From Humibacter sp049446075 (GTDB lineage Bacteria; Actinomycetota; Actinomycetes; Actinomycetales; Microbacteriaceae), in NCBI RefSeq assembly GCF_049446075.1, contig NZ_JBMSEB010000001.1, forward strand, positions 124,001 through 188,000: a DNA stretch of 64,000 nt. Reading direction: 5' to 3'. A program made the position numbers and the translations under genes. This document shows positions 33,948 through 41,914 of the stretch, in pieces; the stretch's first letter is position 1; each line of letters begins with the position of its first letter. Under the pieces are notes generated by a model. The model did no database searches and was not told the origin of the DNA. It saw only the letters and a list, made by a program, of their open reading frames with translations.

Positions 33948-35168
33948 TCAGCCTCCGATCCGCCGCGCTCGAGCGAGGAGGTAATCGCGTTCAGGTTTCG
34001 AGCGAGTTCCACGCGCGGCTGCCCGGTACTCCGAGACGGCGGCCTCGATGTCGCCCAACCGCTCGAGAAGGTGCGCACGCACGGCTGCCACGCGTTGCGG
34101 GTCGACCGGCTTGCCGCTGCGGAGGAGCCGGTCGATGCTCGCCATTCCGACCTCCGGGCCACGCACCATCGCTTCCGCGACCGCGGCATTGAGCGTCGCC
34201 ACGGGGTTCCCGGTCTCGCGCTCGAGAAGCCGGTACAGCACCAGGATCTGCCGCCAGTCCGTCGACTCGGTCGTCGGTGCTTCGTCATGGAGCGCGGCGA
34301 TGGCGGCCTGCAACGCGTAGGGGCCGGCTCCGCCGCGGGGGAGTGTGCGCTCGAGGATGGCGACGCCCTCATCGATGAACTTTCGATTCCAGAGGGAACG
34401 GTCCTGCTCGTCAAGCGGCACAAGACGTCCGCTCGGCGTGCTCCGAGCCGGCCGACGAGCGTCCGTCAAAAGGAGCAGCGCCAGCATGCCTGCGACCTCG
34501 CCGTCGTCGGGGAGTGCGGCATACAGCATCCGGGCCAGGTGTATGGCTTCGTCCGTCAGCTCGACGTCGTTGATGCTGTCGCCCGAGGCGACCGTGTGGC
34601 CCTCCGAGAACATGACGTAAATGACCGCAAGCACGGCGTCGAGCCGGTCCCGTGAGCCGGCTGGCGCCGGGAACGCTGGGCCTGCTTCGCGGATTCGCGC
34701 CTTCGCTCTGCTGATGCGCTGTGCGACAGTGGCCTCCGGCAGCAGGTAGGCGTGCGCGATCTGGGCGGTGCTGAGGCCGGCGACCGCGCGCAGCGTGAGG
34801 GTTATCTGCGCCGAGACGGTCAGTGCCGGGTGGCAGCAGAGCTGCAGCAATTGCACGCTGTCGTCCGCGTGCGAAACGGATGCTCCGCTGAGCGGCTCAT
34901 GCAACGTCACCTGCGCCTGTTCACGGTCACGTCTGCTGCTCTCGCTCCGGATCTGATCGATGAGCCGGCGCCGAGCAGCCGTGACAAGCCAGGCTCGTGG
35001 GTCGTCGGGCCGACCGGAGCGCGGCCACTGCTTGATTGCAGAGATGAGGGCTTCTTGCACCGCGTCCTCGCAGATGTCGAACTGGCCGGCACCATATCGT
35101 CGCAACAACGCCGCGAGGACCTGCGGCGCGAGTCCACGCAGCAGGTCCTCGATCGGTGCTTCGGTCAC
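33948..35168 (-). CDS. ECF42-type RNA polymerase sigma factor
   Basis: A 406-residue ECF sigma factor with a long C-terminal extension. Sigma2 is at about residues 10-75 (CEDAVQEALISAIKQWP, DPRAWLVTAARRRLIDQIR) and sigma4 at about 105-160 (LTLRAVAGLSTAQIAHAYLLPEATVAQRISRAKARI). The remaining 240 residues carry TPR-like repeats (DUF6596). This length and the YCII partner gene define group ECF42. These factors have no classical anti-sigma factor and activate their own operon. The start overlaps the YCII stop (ATGA). Confidence 0.9.
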   Translation of the reverse strand: MTEAPIEDLLRGLAPQVLAALLRRYGAGQFDICEDAVQEALISAIKQWPRSGRPDDPRAWLVTAARRRLIDQIRSESSRRDREQAQVTLHEPLSGASVSHADDSVQLLQLCCHPALTVSAQITLTLRAVAGLSTAQIAHAYLLPEATVAQRISRAKARIREAGPAFPAPAGSRDRLDAVLAVIYVMFSEGHTVASGDSINDVELTDEAIHLARMLYAALPDDGEVAGMLALLLLTDARRPARSTPSGRLVPLDEQDRSLWNRKFIDEGVAILERTLPRGGAGPYALQAAIAALHDEAPTTESTDWRQILVLYRLLERETGNPVATLNAAVAEAMVRGPEVGMASIDRLLRSGKPVDPQRVAAVRAHLLERLGDIEAAVSEYRAAARGTRSKPERDYLLARARRIGG

Positions 35169-35533
35169 ATGTCCGCCCCGGCGGAGTACATCACCGGCCG
35201 GATCTCGAGTGCCAGCCCGTCGATGCCGGCGTCGGGAATCTGCTTCGCGAGCTCGATGGCCCGCTCCTTCGATTCCACGTCGACGAGGTAGTAGCCGCCC
35301 ATGAACTCTTTGGTCTCGGCGAACGGGCCGTCCACGACCTCCGGAACTCCGCCTCGGCTGCGCACGACCGTCGATTGGCTGGGATCGCCGAGAGCGTTGG
35401 TGCTCAACATCTCGCCCGTCTCGCTGATCGCGGAGATGAAGTTCTGGTGGCCCTCGCCGACTGCGGCCATCTGTTCCTCGCTCAGGGCGGCGAGCACATC
35501 AGGGTCGACCTGCATAAGGATGAGGTATTTCAT
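35165..35533 (-). CDS. YCII/DGPF-domain protein, ECF42 partner
   Basis: A 122-residue YCII-domain protein of the DGPF subgroup, with the signature VDGPFAETKEFMGGYYLVDVES. Genes of this type are the standard neighbours of ECF42 sigma factors. The ATG has a GAGGAAAAGCC leader with a good ribosome site; the frame is open nine codons upstream but without one. The operon YCII-sigma starts behind a promoter-like motif that recurs before the MFS gene. The reaction, if any, is unknown. Confidence 0.9.
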   Translation of the reverse strand: MKYLILMQVDPDVLAALSEEQMAAVGEGHQNFISAISETGEMLSTNALGDPSQSTVVRSRGGVPEVVDGPFAETKEFMGGYYLVDVESKERAIELAKQIPDAGIDGLALEIRPVMYSAGADM

Positions 35534-35582
35534 GGCTTTTCCTCTCGTTCGGTCCGCCACCGATCGGGGCGGTCACAGACAG

Positions 35583-35609
35583 GTCGGAGCCGGTCGTCGA
35601 TTTTCGACA
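35583..35609 (-). promoter_or_regulatory. Probable ECF42-dependent promoter of the YCII-sigma operon
   Basis: On the minus strand TGTCGA (-35) and CGAC (-10) are 17 bp apart. This matches the ECF42 promoter type as reported for Streptomyces (TGTCGA, then CGA/TC). The -10 lies 49 bp before the YCII start codon. A 12-base block around the -10, CCGGCTCCGACC, is identical in the promoter region of the MFS gene. Confidence 0.7.
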
Positions 35610-35611
35610 CT

Positions 35612-37174
35612 CTACTGACCGAAGGCGTCGATGTGACGAAGCCGGATCAGGCAGATCACTCCGAGGACAGCCATGGTCGCAGCGGCAACGAGCGACGCGG
35701 TTTGGATGCCCGAGCAGAACGCGTCCCCTGCTGCCGCCTGGAGCCGCAGGGCAATGGCGGGGGAGAGGTGCCGAGCGACGAGGTGTGCTCCGGACAGGCT
35801 CTCGCGCGCGGCATCCTGCTGATCCGGTGTCAGGAGTGCATCGACGGGAAGGCGCAGCCGGTACACGAACGTCACAAGGCTCCCGAGCACGGCGATGCCG
35901 AGCGCGTAGCCTAACTGACCACTCGTCTCAGAGGTCGATGCAGCTGAGGACGCCTTTTCGAGCGGCACCGACCCGACGATGATGGTCGTGCCCAACGTCG
36001 GGAGCGGCGCGGCGCCCAGGCTTACGAGTGCGAAGCCGACGACGAGAGGCCAGGGCCCCGTGTGCGGCGTCACCTGTGCGACGACGACGAGTGCGACGGC
36101 GACGAGCAGCAGGCCGGCGCCGATGATGACTCCCGGCCGCACGTACCGGCCGATCAGGGGCATCACGACGAACCCCAGCACGCTGACCAGTGCAGCGGGC
36201 ACGGTGAGCAGTCCGGCTTGCAGCGGATCGGCGCCGGCGACCAGCTGGAAGTACTGGGCATTGAGCATCATGAGCGGACCGGTGAGGAGCGTCATCAACA
36301 TCAGGCTGAGGAGCACGAGAGCGAAGCCGCGACTGCGGAACATGGTGAGGTCGAGGAGCGGGCGACGGCGAGCATCCACCATGAGGAGACGCTGGCGGCG
36401 AACGAACACGACCGCGCACGCGATGCCCACGGCGATTGCGCTGATCGAGGCGGCTTGGATGCCCGTGCGCGCGATCTCCTTCACGCCGTATACGAACGGC
36501 AGGATCGCGGCAAGCGAAAGGATGACGCTCCACCAGTCGGTGGAGCCGGCTCCGGTCGTGCCCGGCGTCTCGGGAAGCAGGATCGGGCACAGAACGAGGA
36601 GCACGACCATGACAGGCACACCGAGGAGGAAGATCGAACCCCAGGGGAGGCGGTCCAGGAGGACTCCGCCAACGAGCGGGCCGATGATCATCCCGCCCAT
36701 GAAGCACGCCATGAACACGCCGATCGCGACGGAGCGCTGGCGGTTGCTTCGGAAGAGCCCGCTGAGCATGCCGTACAGGGCCGGGGTGAGGGCTGCAGCG
36801 CCGATGCCGCACAAGGCCCTCGCGAGGATGAGCGTTCCCGACGTGGGAGCGAACGCGGCCAGAAGGGAGGCTGCCCCGAAGACGGATGCCCCGACCATGA
36901 CCATGCGCCGTCGCCCGAACCGATCGGCGAAGGATCCGAACGTGATCAGGAGTCCCGAGAGGAGGAAGCCGTACAGGTCGATGATCCAGAGTTGCTCGCT
37001 GCTGTTCGCACCCAAGTCCTGGGCGATGCGGGGGAGTGCGAGAAGCACCACTGATCCGTCGATCGATGTGATCAGGGCGCCGAGCGCCAGGACCGCGAGG
37101 CCGAGCCATTCACGGGGTCCCGCACGGTGCTCCGTGACCGGTTGTTCCGGTGCGGTTGAAACGGTGACGCTCAT
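35612..37174 (-). CDS. DHA2-type MFS multidrug exporter (14 helices)
   Basis: A 520-residue transporter of the EmrB/QacA (DHA2) type with about fourteen hydrophobic helices. Motif A (GSFADRFGRRRMVM) is near residue 82 and motif C-like GGMIIGPLVGGVLL near 160. SIDGSVVLLALPRIAQDLG at the first helix is typical of drug-proton antiporters such as QacA or LfrA. It sits immediately upstream of the YCII-sigma operon on the same strand and has a matching promoter motif, so it probably belongs to the ECF42 regulon. Substrate unknown. Confidence 0.92.
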   Translation of the reverse strand: MSVTVSTAPEQPVTEHRAGPREWLGLAVLALGALITSIDGSVVLLALPRIAQDLGANSSEQLWIIDLYGFLLSGLLITFGSFADRFGRRRMVMVGASVFGAASLLAAFAPTSGTLILARALCGIGAAALTPALYGMLSGLFRSNRQRSVAIGVFMACFMGGMIIGPLVGGVLLDRLPWGSIFLLGVPVMVVLLVLCPILLPETPGTTGAGSTDWWSVILSLAAILPFVYGVKEIARTGIQAASISAIAVGIACAVVFVRRQRLLMVDARRRPLLDLTMFRSRGFALVLLSLMLMTLLTGPLMMLNAQYFQLVAGADPLQAGLLTVPAALVSVLGFVVMPLIGRYVRPGVIIGAGLLLVAVALVVVAQVTPHTGPWPLVVGFALVSLGAAPLPTLGTTIIVGSVPLEKASSAASTSETSGQLGYALGIAVLGSLVTFVYRLRLPVDALLTPDQQDAARESLSGAHLVARHLSPAIALRLQAAAGDAFCSGIQTASLVAAATMAVLGVICLIRLRHIDAFGQ

Positions 37175-37198
37175 GGTCGGCCCCTTCGTGTCGATTGC

Positions 37199-37208
37199 GT
37201 TGACATAA
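37199..37208. other. XerD-arm-like half site GTTGACATAA
   Basis: Ten bases identical to the inner ten of the XerD-type arm of the dif-like site 72 bp away, in the same orientation. It lies in the 5' untranslated region of the MFS gene. No second arm is present. Confidence 0.4.
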
Positions 37209-37212
37209 AGGG

Positions 37213-37239
37213 GTCGGAGCCGGCGGCGGATTCTCTACA
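37213..37239 (-). promoter_or_regulatory. Probable ECF42-dependent promoter of the MFS gene
   Basis: TGTAGA and CGAC on the minus strand with a 17-bp spacer, exactly the layout seen before the YCII-sigma operon; 24 of 30 aligned positions are identical between the two regions. The -10 lies about 39 bp before the MFS start codon. The -35 differs from TGTCGA at one base, so this promoter may be weaker. Confidence 0.65.
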
Positions 37240-37270
37240 CTGCGGGACTCGATCGGCGTGGAATGAAGTG

Positions 37271-37298
37271 AGTTGACATAATGTGCATTATCGGCCAA
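37271..37298. other. dif: Putative chromosome dimer resolution site (dif)
   Basis: On the minus strand the 28 bp read TTGGCCGATAA (XerC arm), TGCACA (centre) and TTATGTCAACT (XerD arm). The 11-6-11 layout and the ATAA/TTAT inner edges are those of bacterial dif sites. The XerD arm agrees with the Escherichia coli arm TTATGTTAAAT at 9 of 11 positions. The AT-rich block stands out in GC-rich, gene-free DNA. Gene direction changes balance around it, as expected at the replication terminus. Confidence 0.75.
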
Positions 37299-37606
37299 CT
37301 ACTGACCCGCTCGGATGGGTGGCCGGCAACGGCACTTTCTCTCATGCATCCTCTCGTCGGCCAGCGTTCTGCTGTCCCGGTTGATCGGAAGCTGGTACAT
37401 ACGATGGCGTCCGAGCCGCAGGGTCGCTGATGCCGAGGTCGTCGTTACGACATTGCGTCGTGAGCGTTCCTGTTGTGCGTCGGCTGAGCCTGCCTGCACG
37501 GGTCCGGGTGCCACATCGTCTGGACGCACCGCCTGTGTCGAGATGATCAGCGCAGTTCTGGCCGCGCTCCTGCGCCGCGTGGCACACCGGGAACACCACG
37601 CCGAGA

Positions 37607-37617
37607 AGCTGACATAA
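37607..37617. other. XerD-arm-like sequence AGCTGACATAA
   Basis: Matches the XerD-type arm of the dif-like site at 10 of 11 positions in the same orientation. CGTGTA and CGGCC follow, as if the site had lost the TTAT of the other arm. It lies 336 bp from the main site. Confidence 0.45.
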
Positions 37618-37731
37618 CGTGTACGGCCCTGCTTCGATCGACGGAAAACGGCCCCATCGTCGCGTCACCGCCGCTGTGCGCCAATTCGTGAGTTTCAGTG
37701 CGATGAGTGCCGATATGCGACCGTCCGGCGT

Positions 37732-37737
37732 TAGGCT
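37732..37737 (+). promoter_or_regulatory. -10 element TAGGCT before the HdeD-like gene
   Basis: TAGGCT about 42 bp before the start codon, with an AGGAAAGG ribosome site in the leader. The -35 is not clear. Confidence 0.4.
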
Positions 37738-37778
37738 CAGCCGAAAGCACCCAGCTTTTTCACAGGAAAGGTTGCGTC

Positions 37779-38330
37779 ATGTCCTCTGATACACCTGCAG
37801 CGAAGATGGCGGTGAACGGTATCCGCACGGCGCTCGGCCTTGGCGGCCTGATCGCCCTCATCGTCGGCATCATCATCCTCGCCTGGCCAGGCCACGCCGC
37901 CGTCGCGCTCACCGCGGTCGTCGCGGCGTACGCCATCGTCGGAGGCCTGGTCTACGCCGGTCTCGGCATCTTCTCGAAGTCGATGGGCGGGTGGGCGCGG
38001 GTGGGCCACATCGTTCTGGGCGTCCTGTTCGTGATCGCAGGCATCATCGCCTTCGCGGAGCTCGCCGTGGCCGCGGTGTCCCTCGCCGTGTTCATCGGCA
38101 TCCTCGTCGGCATCATGTGGATCGTCGAAGGTGTTGTGGCTCTCACCACGATCGGCCTGTCCGGCTCGAAGGGATGGTCTGTCTTCTTCGCGATCCTGAG
38201 CATCGTCGCAGGCATCGTCCTGCTGTTCTCGCCGCTGTGGGGTGCGATCGTGCTGTGGTGGCTGCTCGGAATCTGGCTGGTGGTGCTCGGCATCATCCAG
38301 ATCGTGCGGGCGTTCACCTTCAAGAACTAA
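37779..38330 (+). CDS. HdeD/DUF308 family membrane protein
   Basis: A 183-residue protein with six hydrophobic helices arranged as three hairpins (for example LGGLIALIVGIIILAWP and GHIVLGVLFVIAGIIAF), the pattern of the HdeD acid-resistance family (DUF308). Its biochemical function is unknown. A strong AGGAAAGG ribosome site precedes the ATG; the open frame extends upstream but without family similarity. The gene stands alone between the gene-free interval and a terminator. Confidence 0.85.
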   Translation: MSSDTPAAKMAVNGIRTALGLGGLIALIVGIIILAWPGHAAVALTAVVAAYAIVGGLVYAGLGIFSKSMGGWARVGHIVLGVLFVIAGIIAFAELAVAAVSLAVFIGILVGIMWIVEGVVALTTIGLSGSKGWSVFFAILSIVAGIVLLFSPLWGAIVLWWLLGIWLVVLGIIQIVRAFTFKN

Positions 38331-38346
38331 CGGCCTGAACTCAGAT

Positions 38347-38385
38347 GGCGCCGGGCACAGTGATTGGTCCGGCGCCTTCTTGTTT
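38347..38385. terminator. Terminator after the HdeD-like gene
   Basis: GGCGCCGG and CCGGCGCC form a perfect 8-bp stem around a 14-nt loop, followed by a T-rich stretch. Convergent genes lie on both sides. Confidence 0.75.
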
Positions 38386-38410
38386 CAGGGCAAGAACGAC
38401 AAAACCCCGT

Positions 38411-40495
38411 TCACTCCGAAGCGGTATTGCGATCACTCGGCAGCTTGCGCGCCCACCAGTCGAGGATGATTTCGAAGCGCTGCACCCTGTGCCGAGGCCG
38501 GCCGGAGCGGCTCAACTCGTGATCCTCTCCGGGGAACACGACCAGTTCGGTGTCCACTCCCCCGCGCTTGAGCGACGAGTAGTACCGCTCGGCCTGAGAG
38601 AGCGGGCAGCGCAGGTCGTTCTCGGAGTGCATCACGAGCGTGGGCGTGCGCACGTTGTCCACGTGAGCCTGTGGGCTCTGCGTTGTGATCTGCTCCCGGT
38701 CGAGGCCGGTGTAGCCCTCGGAGAAGAACGAACCGATGTCGCTCGTACCTACGAAGAATTCGGGATCGAGAAAACCGCGCTCGACAATGGCGCCTGCGAA
38801 ACGGTGATCGTGCGCGATCGTCCATGCCGTGAGGTACCCACCGTATGAGCCCCCGAGGATGCCCACGCGTGAACCGTCGAGCTGCTCGTGCGATGCCACA
38901 GCGGCATCCAGGAAGTCCAGCACGTCGTGCATGTCGACGGTGCCCATGCTGCCCTTGATCACGCGGCCGTGTTGCTGGCCGTACCCGGCAGATCCTCGCG
39001 GATTGCAGTAGACGACGGCGTAGCCGGCGTTCGCGTACACCTGCGATTCGTCGAAGAGATGCACGGAGTACTGCGCGTACGGACCTCCGTGGATGTTGAG
39101 CAGCACCGGATGCGGCCCGCTGCCCTCCGGCAGCACAACCCAGCCGTGCACGGGGTAGCCGTCGCGCCCCTGGGTCTCGAACTCGGTGGGGGTGCGGATG
39201 CCCGTTGCGCGCACGTCTGCGGAGAAATCGGTGAGCACGCGCGCGGCATCCTTCACGGCAAGGATGTCTTCGGCCTCGTCGTCGTCCGCAAGCGGCTCGT
39301 GTGTCTCGGCTCGCACCTCGAGCTTCGCGAGATCGACCACTGCGAGGTCGCCGAACGTCGACGGGGACTGGAACGAAAACGCCACGGTGTCGCCGGCAGC
39401 GGCGACGCCCGTCACCTCGCGGTCGCCGACGAGCACGGATGCCTCGCCTTGCTCGTTCACGCACAGCAGCGTCACCCGGCCGCGCTCGGTGTTCTGCACG
39501 AGGACACCTCGCGCCGACAGCGTCACGGTGCTGCCCGTCAGATCGACGGTCTCGGGGTCTGTGAGTCGTCGCGGAGCATCCCCGATCTCCTCGATCACGT
39601 ACAGGCTCGAGTTGCGCGCGACGAAATCGAGCCCCGACTCCCCCATGTCCTGACCGAGGAAATACAGCGCACCGTCTGCTGCGAGCGCGACCGCACCCGG
39701 ATTGCTGGAGATGGAGAGGTTGGCATCGGGCCCGATGACGCTCACGGCCTCCCCCTCCCCTACGGGAACCAGCGTGAGGATGTTGCGCAGATCCGAATCA
39801 GCGCTCGAGTGGCCGTCCGAAACCAGCGCCACGTAAGTGCCATCCGCCGTGAATGCGATGGCGCCGTGCTCGGCAACGTCGCTCGTGAGCTGTCGTGGCT
39901 CCGTCACGATGGGGCGAGCCTCGGCCGGCCCGTTCTCGGACGCGACAGGTTGCACGACGGGCGCTGCGGACAGATCAGGAGCCGCAACGATGTACACCTG
40001 CGCGTGCCGGTCGTGCAGCCAACCCAACCCGTTCGCCTTGTAATTGAACGTGGTGATCCGGCGTGGCGGCTCCGCCCCCGCGTCCACTCCATCCACGCTC
40101 CCGTAGCGGCCCCGTTCAGGTTTCCTGGATACGAAGGCCAGTGAGGCGCCGTCTGGCGACCACGCGAAGCTCGAGACGCCCAGCTTCCGGTCCGTCACCC
40201 TGATCGGTTCGCCCCCGGCCGTCGCCATCGCATACAGCTGCGCGGGTTTGCCCGGCTCGCTTCTGAGGAACGCGATGGCCGAGCCATCCGGCGAGAATTG
40301 CGGGTCCGTGTCATTGAAACCACGCGTGATGCGCCGCGGGGCCGTGCTCCCCTTCACATCGGCGGACCAGAGTTGTCCCACGTAGGCATCGGCGTCCAAG
40401 TCGGGGTTCGAGGCGGCCACGACCGCCGTTCCGCCGTCGGGGCTCAGCGTCGGCGACGAGAGGGAGACGAGGTGGGTGATGTCGGCGGGCCTCAC
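38411..40495 (-). CDS. S9 family (prolyl oligopeptidase-type) serine peptidase
   Basis: A 694-residue S9 peptidase. The first 420 residues form a beta-propeller with repeated PDG-type blades (FSPDGSAIAFLRS, WSPDGASLAFVSR). The alpha/beta hydrolase domain holds the catalytic Ser in GGSYGGY (near residue 549), Asp in SENDLRCP (near 626) and His in GEDHELS (near 659). It would cleave short peptides; it has no signal peptide, so it is cytoplasmic. The gene starts 4 bp after the SDR stop and shares its transcript. Confidence 0.92.
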   Translation of the reverse strand: MRPADITHLVSLSSPTLSPDGGTAVVAASNPDLDADAYVGQLWSADVKGSTAPRRITRGFNDTDPQFSPDGSAIAFLRSEPGKPAQLYAMATAGGEPIRVTDRKLGVSSFAWSPDGASLAFVSRKPERGRYGSVDGVDAGAEPPRRITTFNYKANGLGWLHDRHAQVYIVAAPDLSAAPVVQPVASENGPAEARPIVTEPRQLTSDVAEHGAIAFTADGTYVALVSDGHSSADSDLRNILTLVPVGEGEAVSVIGPDANLSISSNPGAVALAADGALYFLGQDMGESGLDFVARNSSLYVIEEIGDAPRRLTDPETVDLTGSTVTLSARGVLVQNTERGRVTLLCVNEQGEASVLVGDREVTGVAAAGDTVAFSFQSPSTFGDLAVVDLAKLEVRAETHEPLADDDEAEDILAVKDAARVLTDFSADVRATGIRTPTEFETQGRDGYPVHGWVVLPEGSGPHPVLLNIHGGPYAQYSVHLFDESQVYANAGYAVVYCNPRGSAGYGQQHGRVIKGSMGTVDMHDVLDFLDAAVASHEQLDGSRVGILGGSYGGYLTAWTIAHDHRFAGAIVERGFLDPEFFVGTSDIGSFFSEGYTGLDREQITTQSPQAHVDNVRTPTLVMHSENDLRCPLSQAERYYSSLKRGGVDTELVVFPGEDHELSRSGRPRHRVQRFEIILDWWARKLPSDRNTASE

Positions 40496-40499
40496 GCGC

Positions 40500-41267
40500 T
40501 CAGGCCTCCACCTCGAAGTCGCTGATGTCGCCGATCAGCCTCGTGTGGTCATCCGGAATGGGGGCAACCACCGCCTGTGCCACCTCGGCCGCGAACTCGC
40601 TCACGTTGTAGAGCCGCCCTGCTGACTCTTTGCGGGCCTGGATCGCCCCCGGGTTCGCGCGCTCGAGCAGCGTGGCTGTGATGGTGCCCTCGATCATGTC
40701 GCCGGAGACGACGACGAAGCCGATGCCACGGGCATCCAGCTCGGGAATGAGTTCTCTAAGCGCGTCTTCGCCGGCTCTTTTGCTGATCGCGACGGCCTCG
40801 TATTCCGGCATGGTCGGCGTCGTGCGGATGAAGTGTGCCTGGTGGCTCGTCACGAACACCACGCGTGCACCATCGCCGAGCAACGGAAGTGCCGCATTCA
40901 GCACCCCGACCTGCGCGTCGCGGTTGAGCTTCATGGCGTAGTCCGGTTCCATGCCCGACTCCATGCCTCCCGATGCGTTCAGCACGAGGATGTCGAGCCC
41001 GCCCAGCTGTTCCCGCACCGTCTCGAACATTGCGGCCACGGACGCCTCATCGGTGAGATCCGCACCGACCAGCAGTGCAGTTCCGCCGGATGCCTCGATC
41101 GAGTCGGCGAGCTTGCGCGCCCTCGCCTCTTTGTTGCGGTAGTTGATCACCACGCTCGCGCCGGCCTCGGCGAGATACCGCACTGTGTCCGCGCCGATCC
41201 CTCTGGACGAGCCTGTGACCAGGGCACGCTTTCCGGTCAGCGACGACGGGGCGAGTGGGTTGCTCAC
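40500..41267 (-). CDS. SDR-family protein with a changed active-site tyrosine
   Basis: A 255-residue classical SDR fold: TGSSRGIGAD for NAD(P) binding, NASGG in place of NAG, and FVTSHQAH at the catalytic serine. At the YXXXK position the sequence is EAVAISKRAG, with Val instead of Tyr four residues before the lysine; a tyrosine lies three residues further upstream. The enzyme may be altered or inactive as an oxidoreductase. GTG start with a GGAGA ribosome site; the frame is open 42 codons upstream without homology. First gene of an operon with the S9 peptidase. Confidence 0.85.
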   Translation of the reverse strand: MSNPLAPSSLTGKRALVTGSSRGIGADTVRYLAEAGASVVINYRNKEARARKLADSIEASGGTALLVGADLTDEASVAAMFETVREQLGGLDILVLNASGGMESGMEPDYAMKLNRDAQVGVLNAALPLLGDGARVVFVTSHQAHFIRTTPTMPEYEAVAISKRAGEDALRELIPELDARGIGFVVVSGDMIEGTITATLLERANPGAIQARKESAGRLYNVSEFAAEVAQAVVAPIPDDHTRLIGDISDFEVEA

Positions 41268-41425
41268 GATCAGGTCTCCTTGGGTCTGGAGGGCGGGACT
41301 ACGGCTGGAAAGGGCACCACGACAGTATCTCAAGGCCCGATCGTGGCTGCGATCTTGCCTGTAGACCGCGCCGTACAGGGGTGCGACCGGCATGCTGGTA
41401 GCGTCGGGGTGAGCGCGAAGGGAGC

Positions 41426-41914
41426 GTGAGCGGCATGGATGCCATATCGGCTTACGCGTGGATCGGCTGGCTCGTCCTCATCCTGGTTTTCGTGATCGTC
41501 GAGATGCTCTCGCTCGACTTCGTGTTCCTGATGCTCGCCGTCGGATCGCTCGGCGGTCTGATCAGCGGCCTGTTCGGGCTGCCGTGGTGGGCCCAGCTCA
41601 TCGTCGCTGCAGTGCTCTCGATCCTGCTGCTCTTCCTACTGCGGCCACGTCTGCTGCACGCATTGCGCCGCGGCGGCGATCCGGCCAGGAGCAATGTCGA
41701 CGCCCTGCTCGGCCAGGAAGGCCGGGTCGTTCAGTCGTTCGGCGGGCACGACAAGGGTCTGGTGAAGCTCTCGAACGGCGAGGTCTGGACATCCAGACTC
41801 GCAGCGGGAGAGGCATCCGCCGATGCTCAGCTCGAACCGGGCACGCGCGTGCTCGTGATGGCGATCGAGGGTGCGACTGCGGTCGTCACTCCAGCTGGAG
41901 GTCCGTCCTTGTGA
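41426..41914 (+). CDS. NfeD-like membrane protein
   Basis: A 162-residue NfeD1b-type protein: a membrane part with two or three helices (residues about 8-70, WIGWLVLILVFVIVEMLSLDFVFLMLAVGSLGGL) and a C-terminal OB-fold (LLGQEGRVVQSFGGHDKGLVKLSNGEVWTSR). NfeD proteins work with SPFH/stomatin proteins in membrane microdomains, and the next gene is one; the two overlap by four bases (GTGA). The start is GTG; an ATG three codons on is an alternative. Confidence 0.88.
   Translation: MSGMDAISAYAWIGWLVLILVFVIVEMLSLDFVFLMLAVGSLGGLISGLFGLPWWAQLIVAAVLSILLLFLLRPRLLHALRRGGDPARSNVDALLGQEGRVVQSFGGHDKGLVKLSNGEVWTSRLAAGEASADAQLEPGTRVLVMAIEGATAVVTPAGGPSL

Larger units (their letters stand above)
37175..37778. 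other. 604-bp gene-free interval (putative terminus region)
   Basis: Contains the MFS promoter, a dif-like site, two extra XerD-arm-like sequences and the promoter and ribosome site (AGGAAAGG) of the HdeD-like gene. Open frames inside it do not resemble known proteins. Confidence 0.75.

Noticed and set aside
37315..37617. A 100-codon plus-strand frame in the gene-free interval
   Set aside because: Composition is unlike neighbouring genes, no ribosome site and no recognisable family; overlapping minus-strand frames look equally random.
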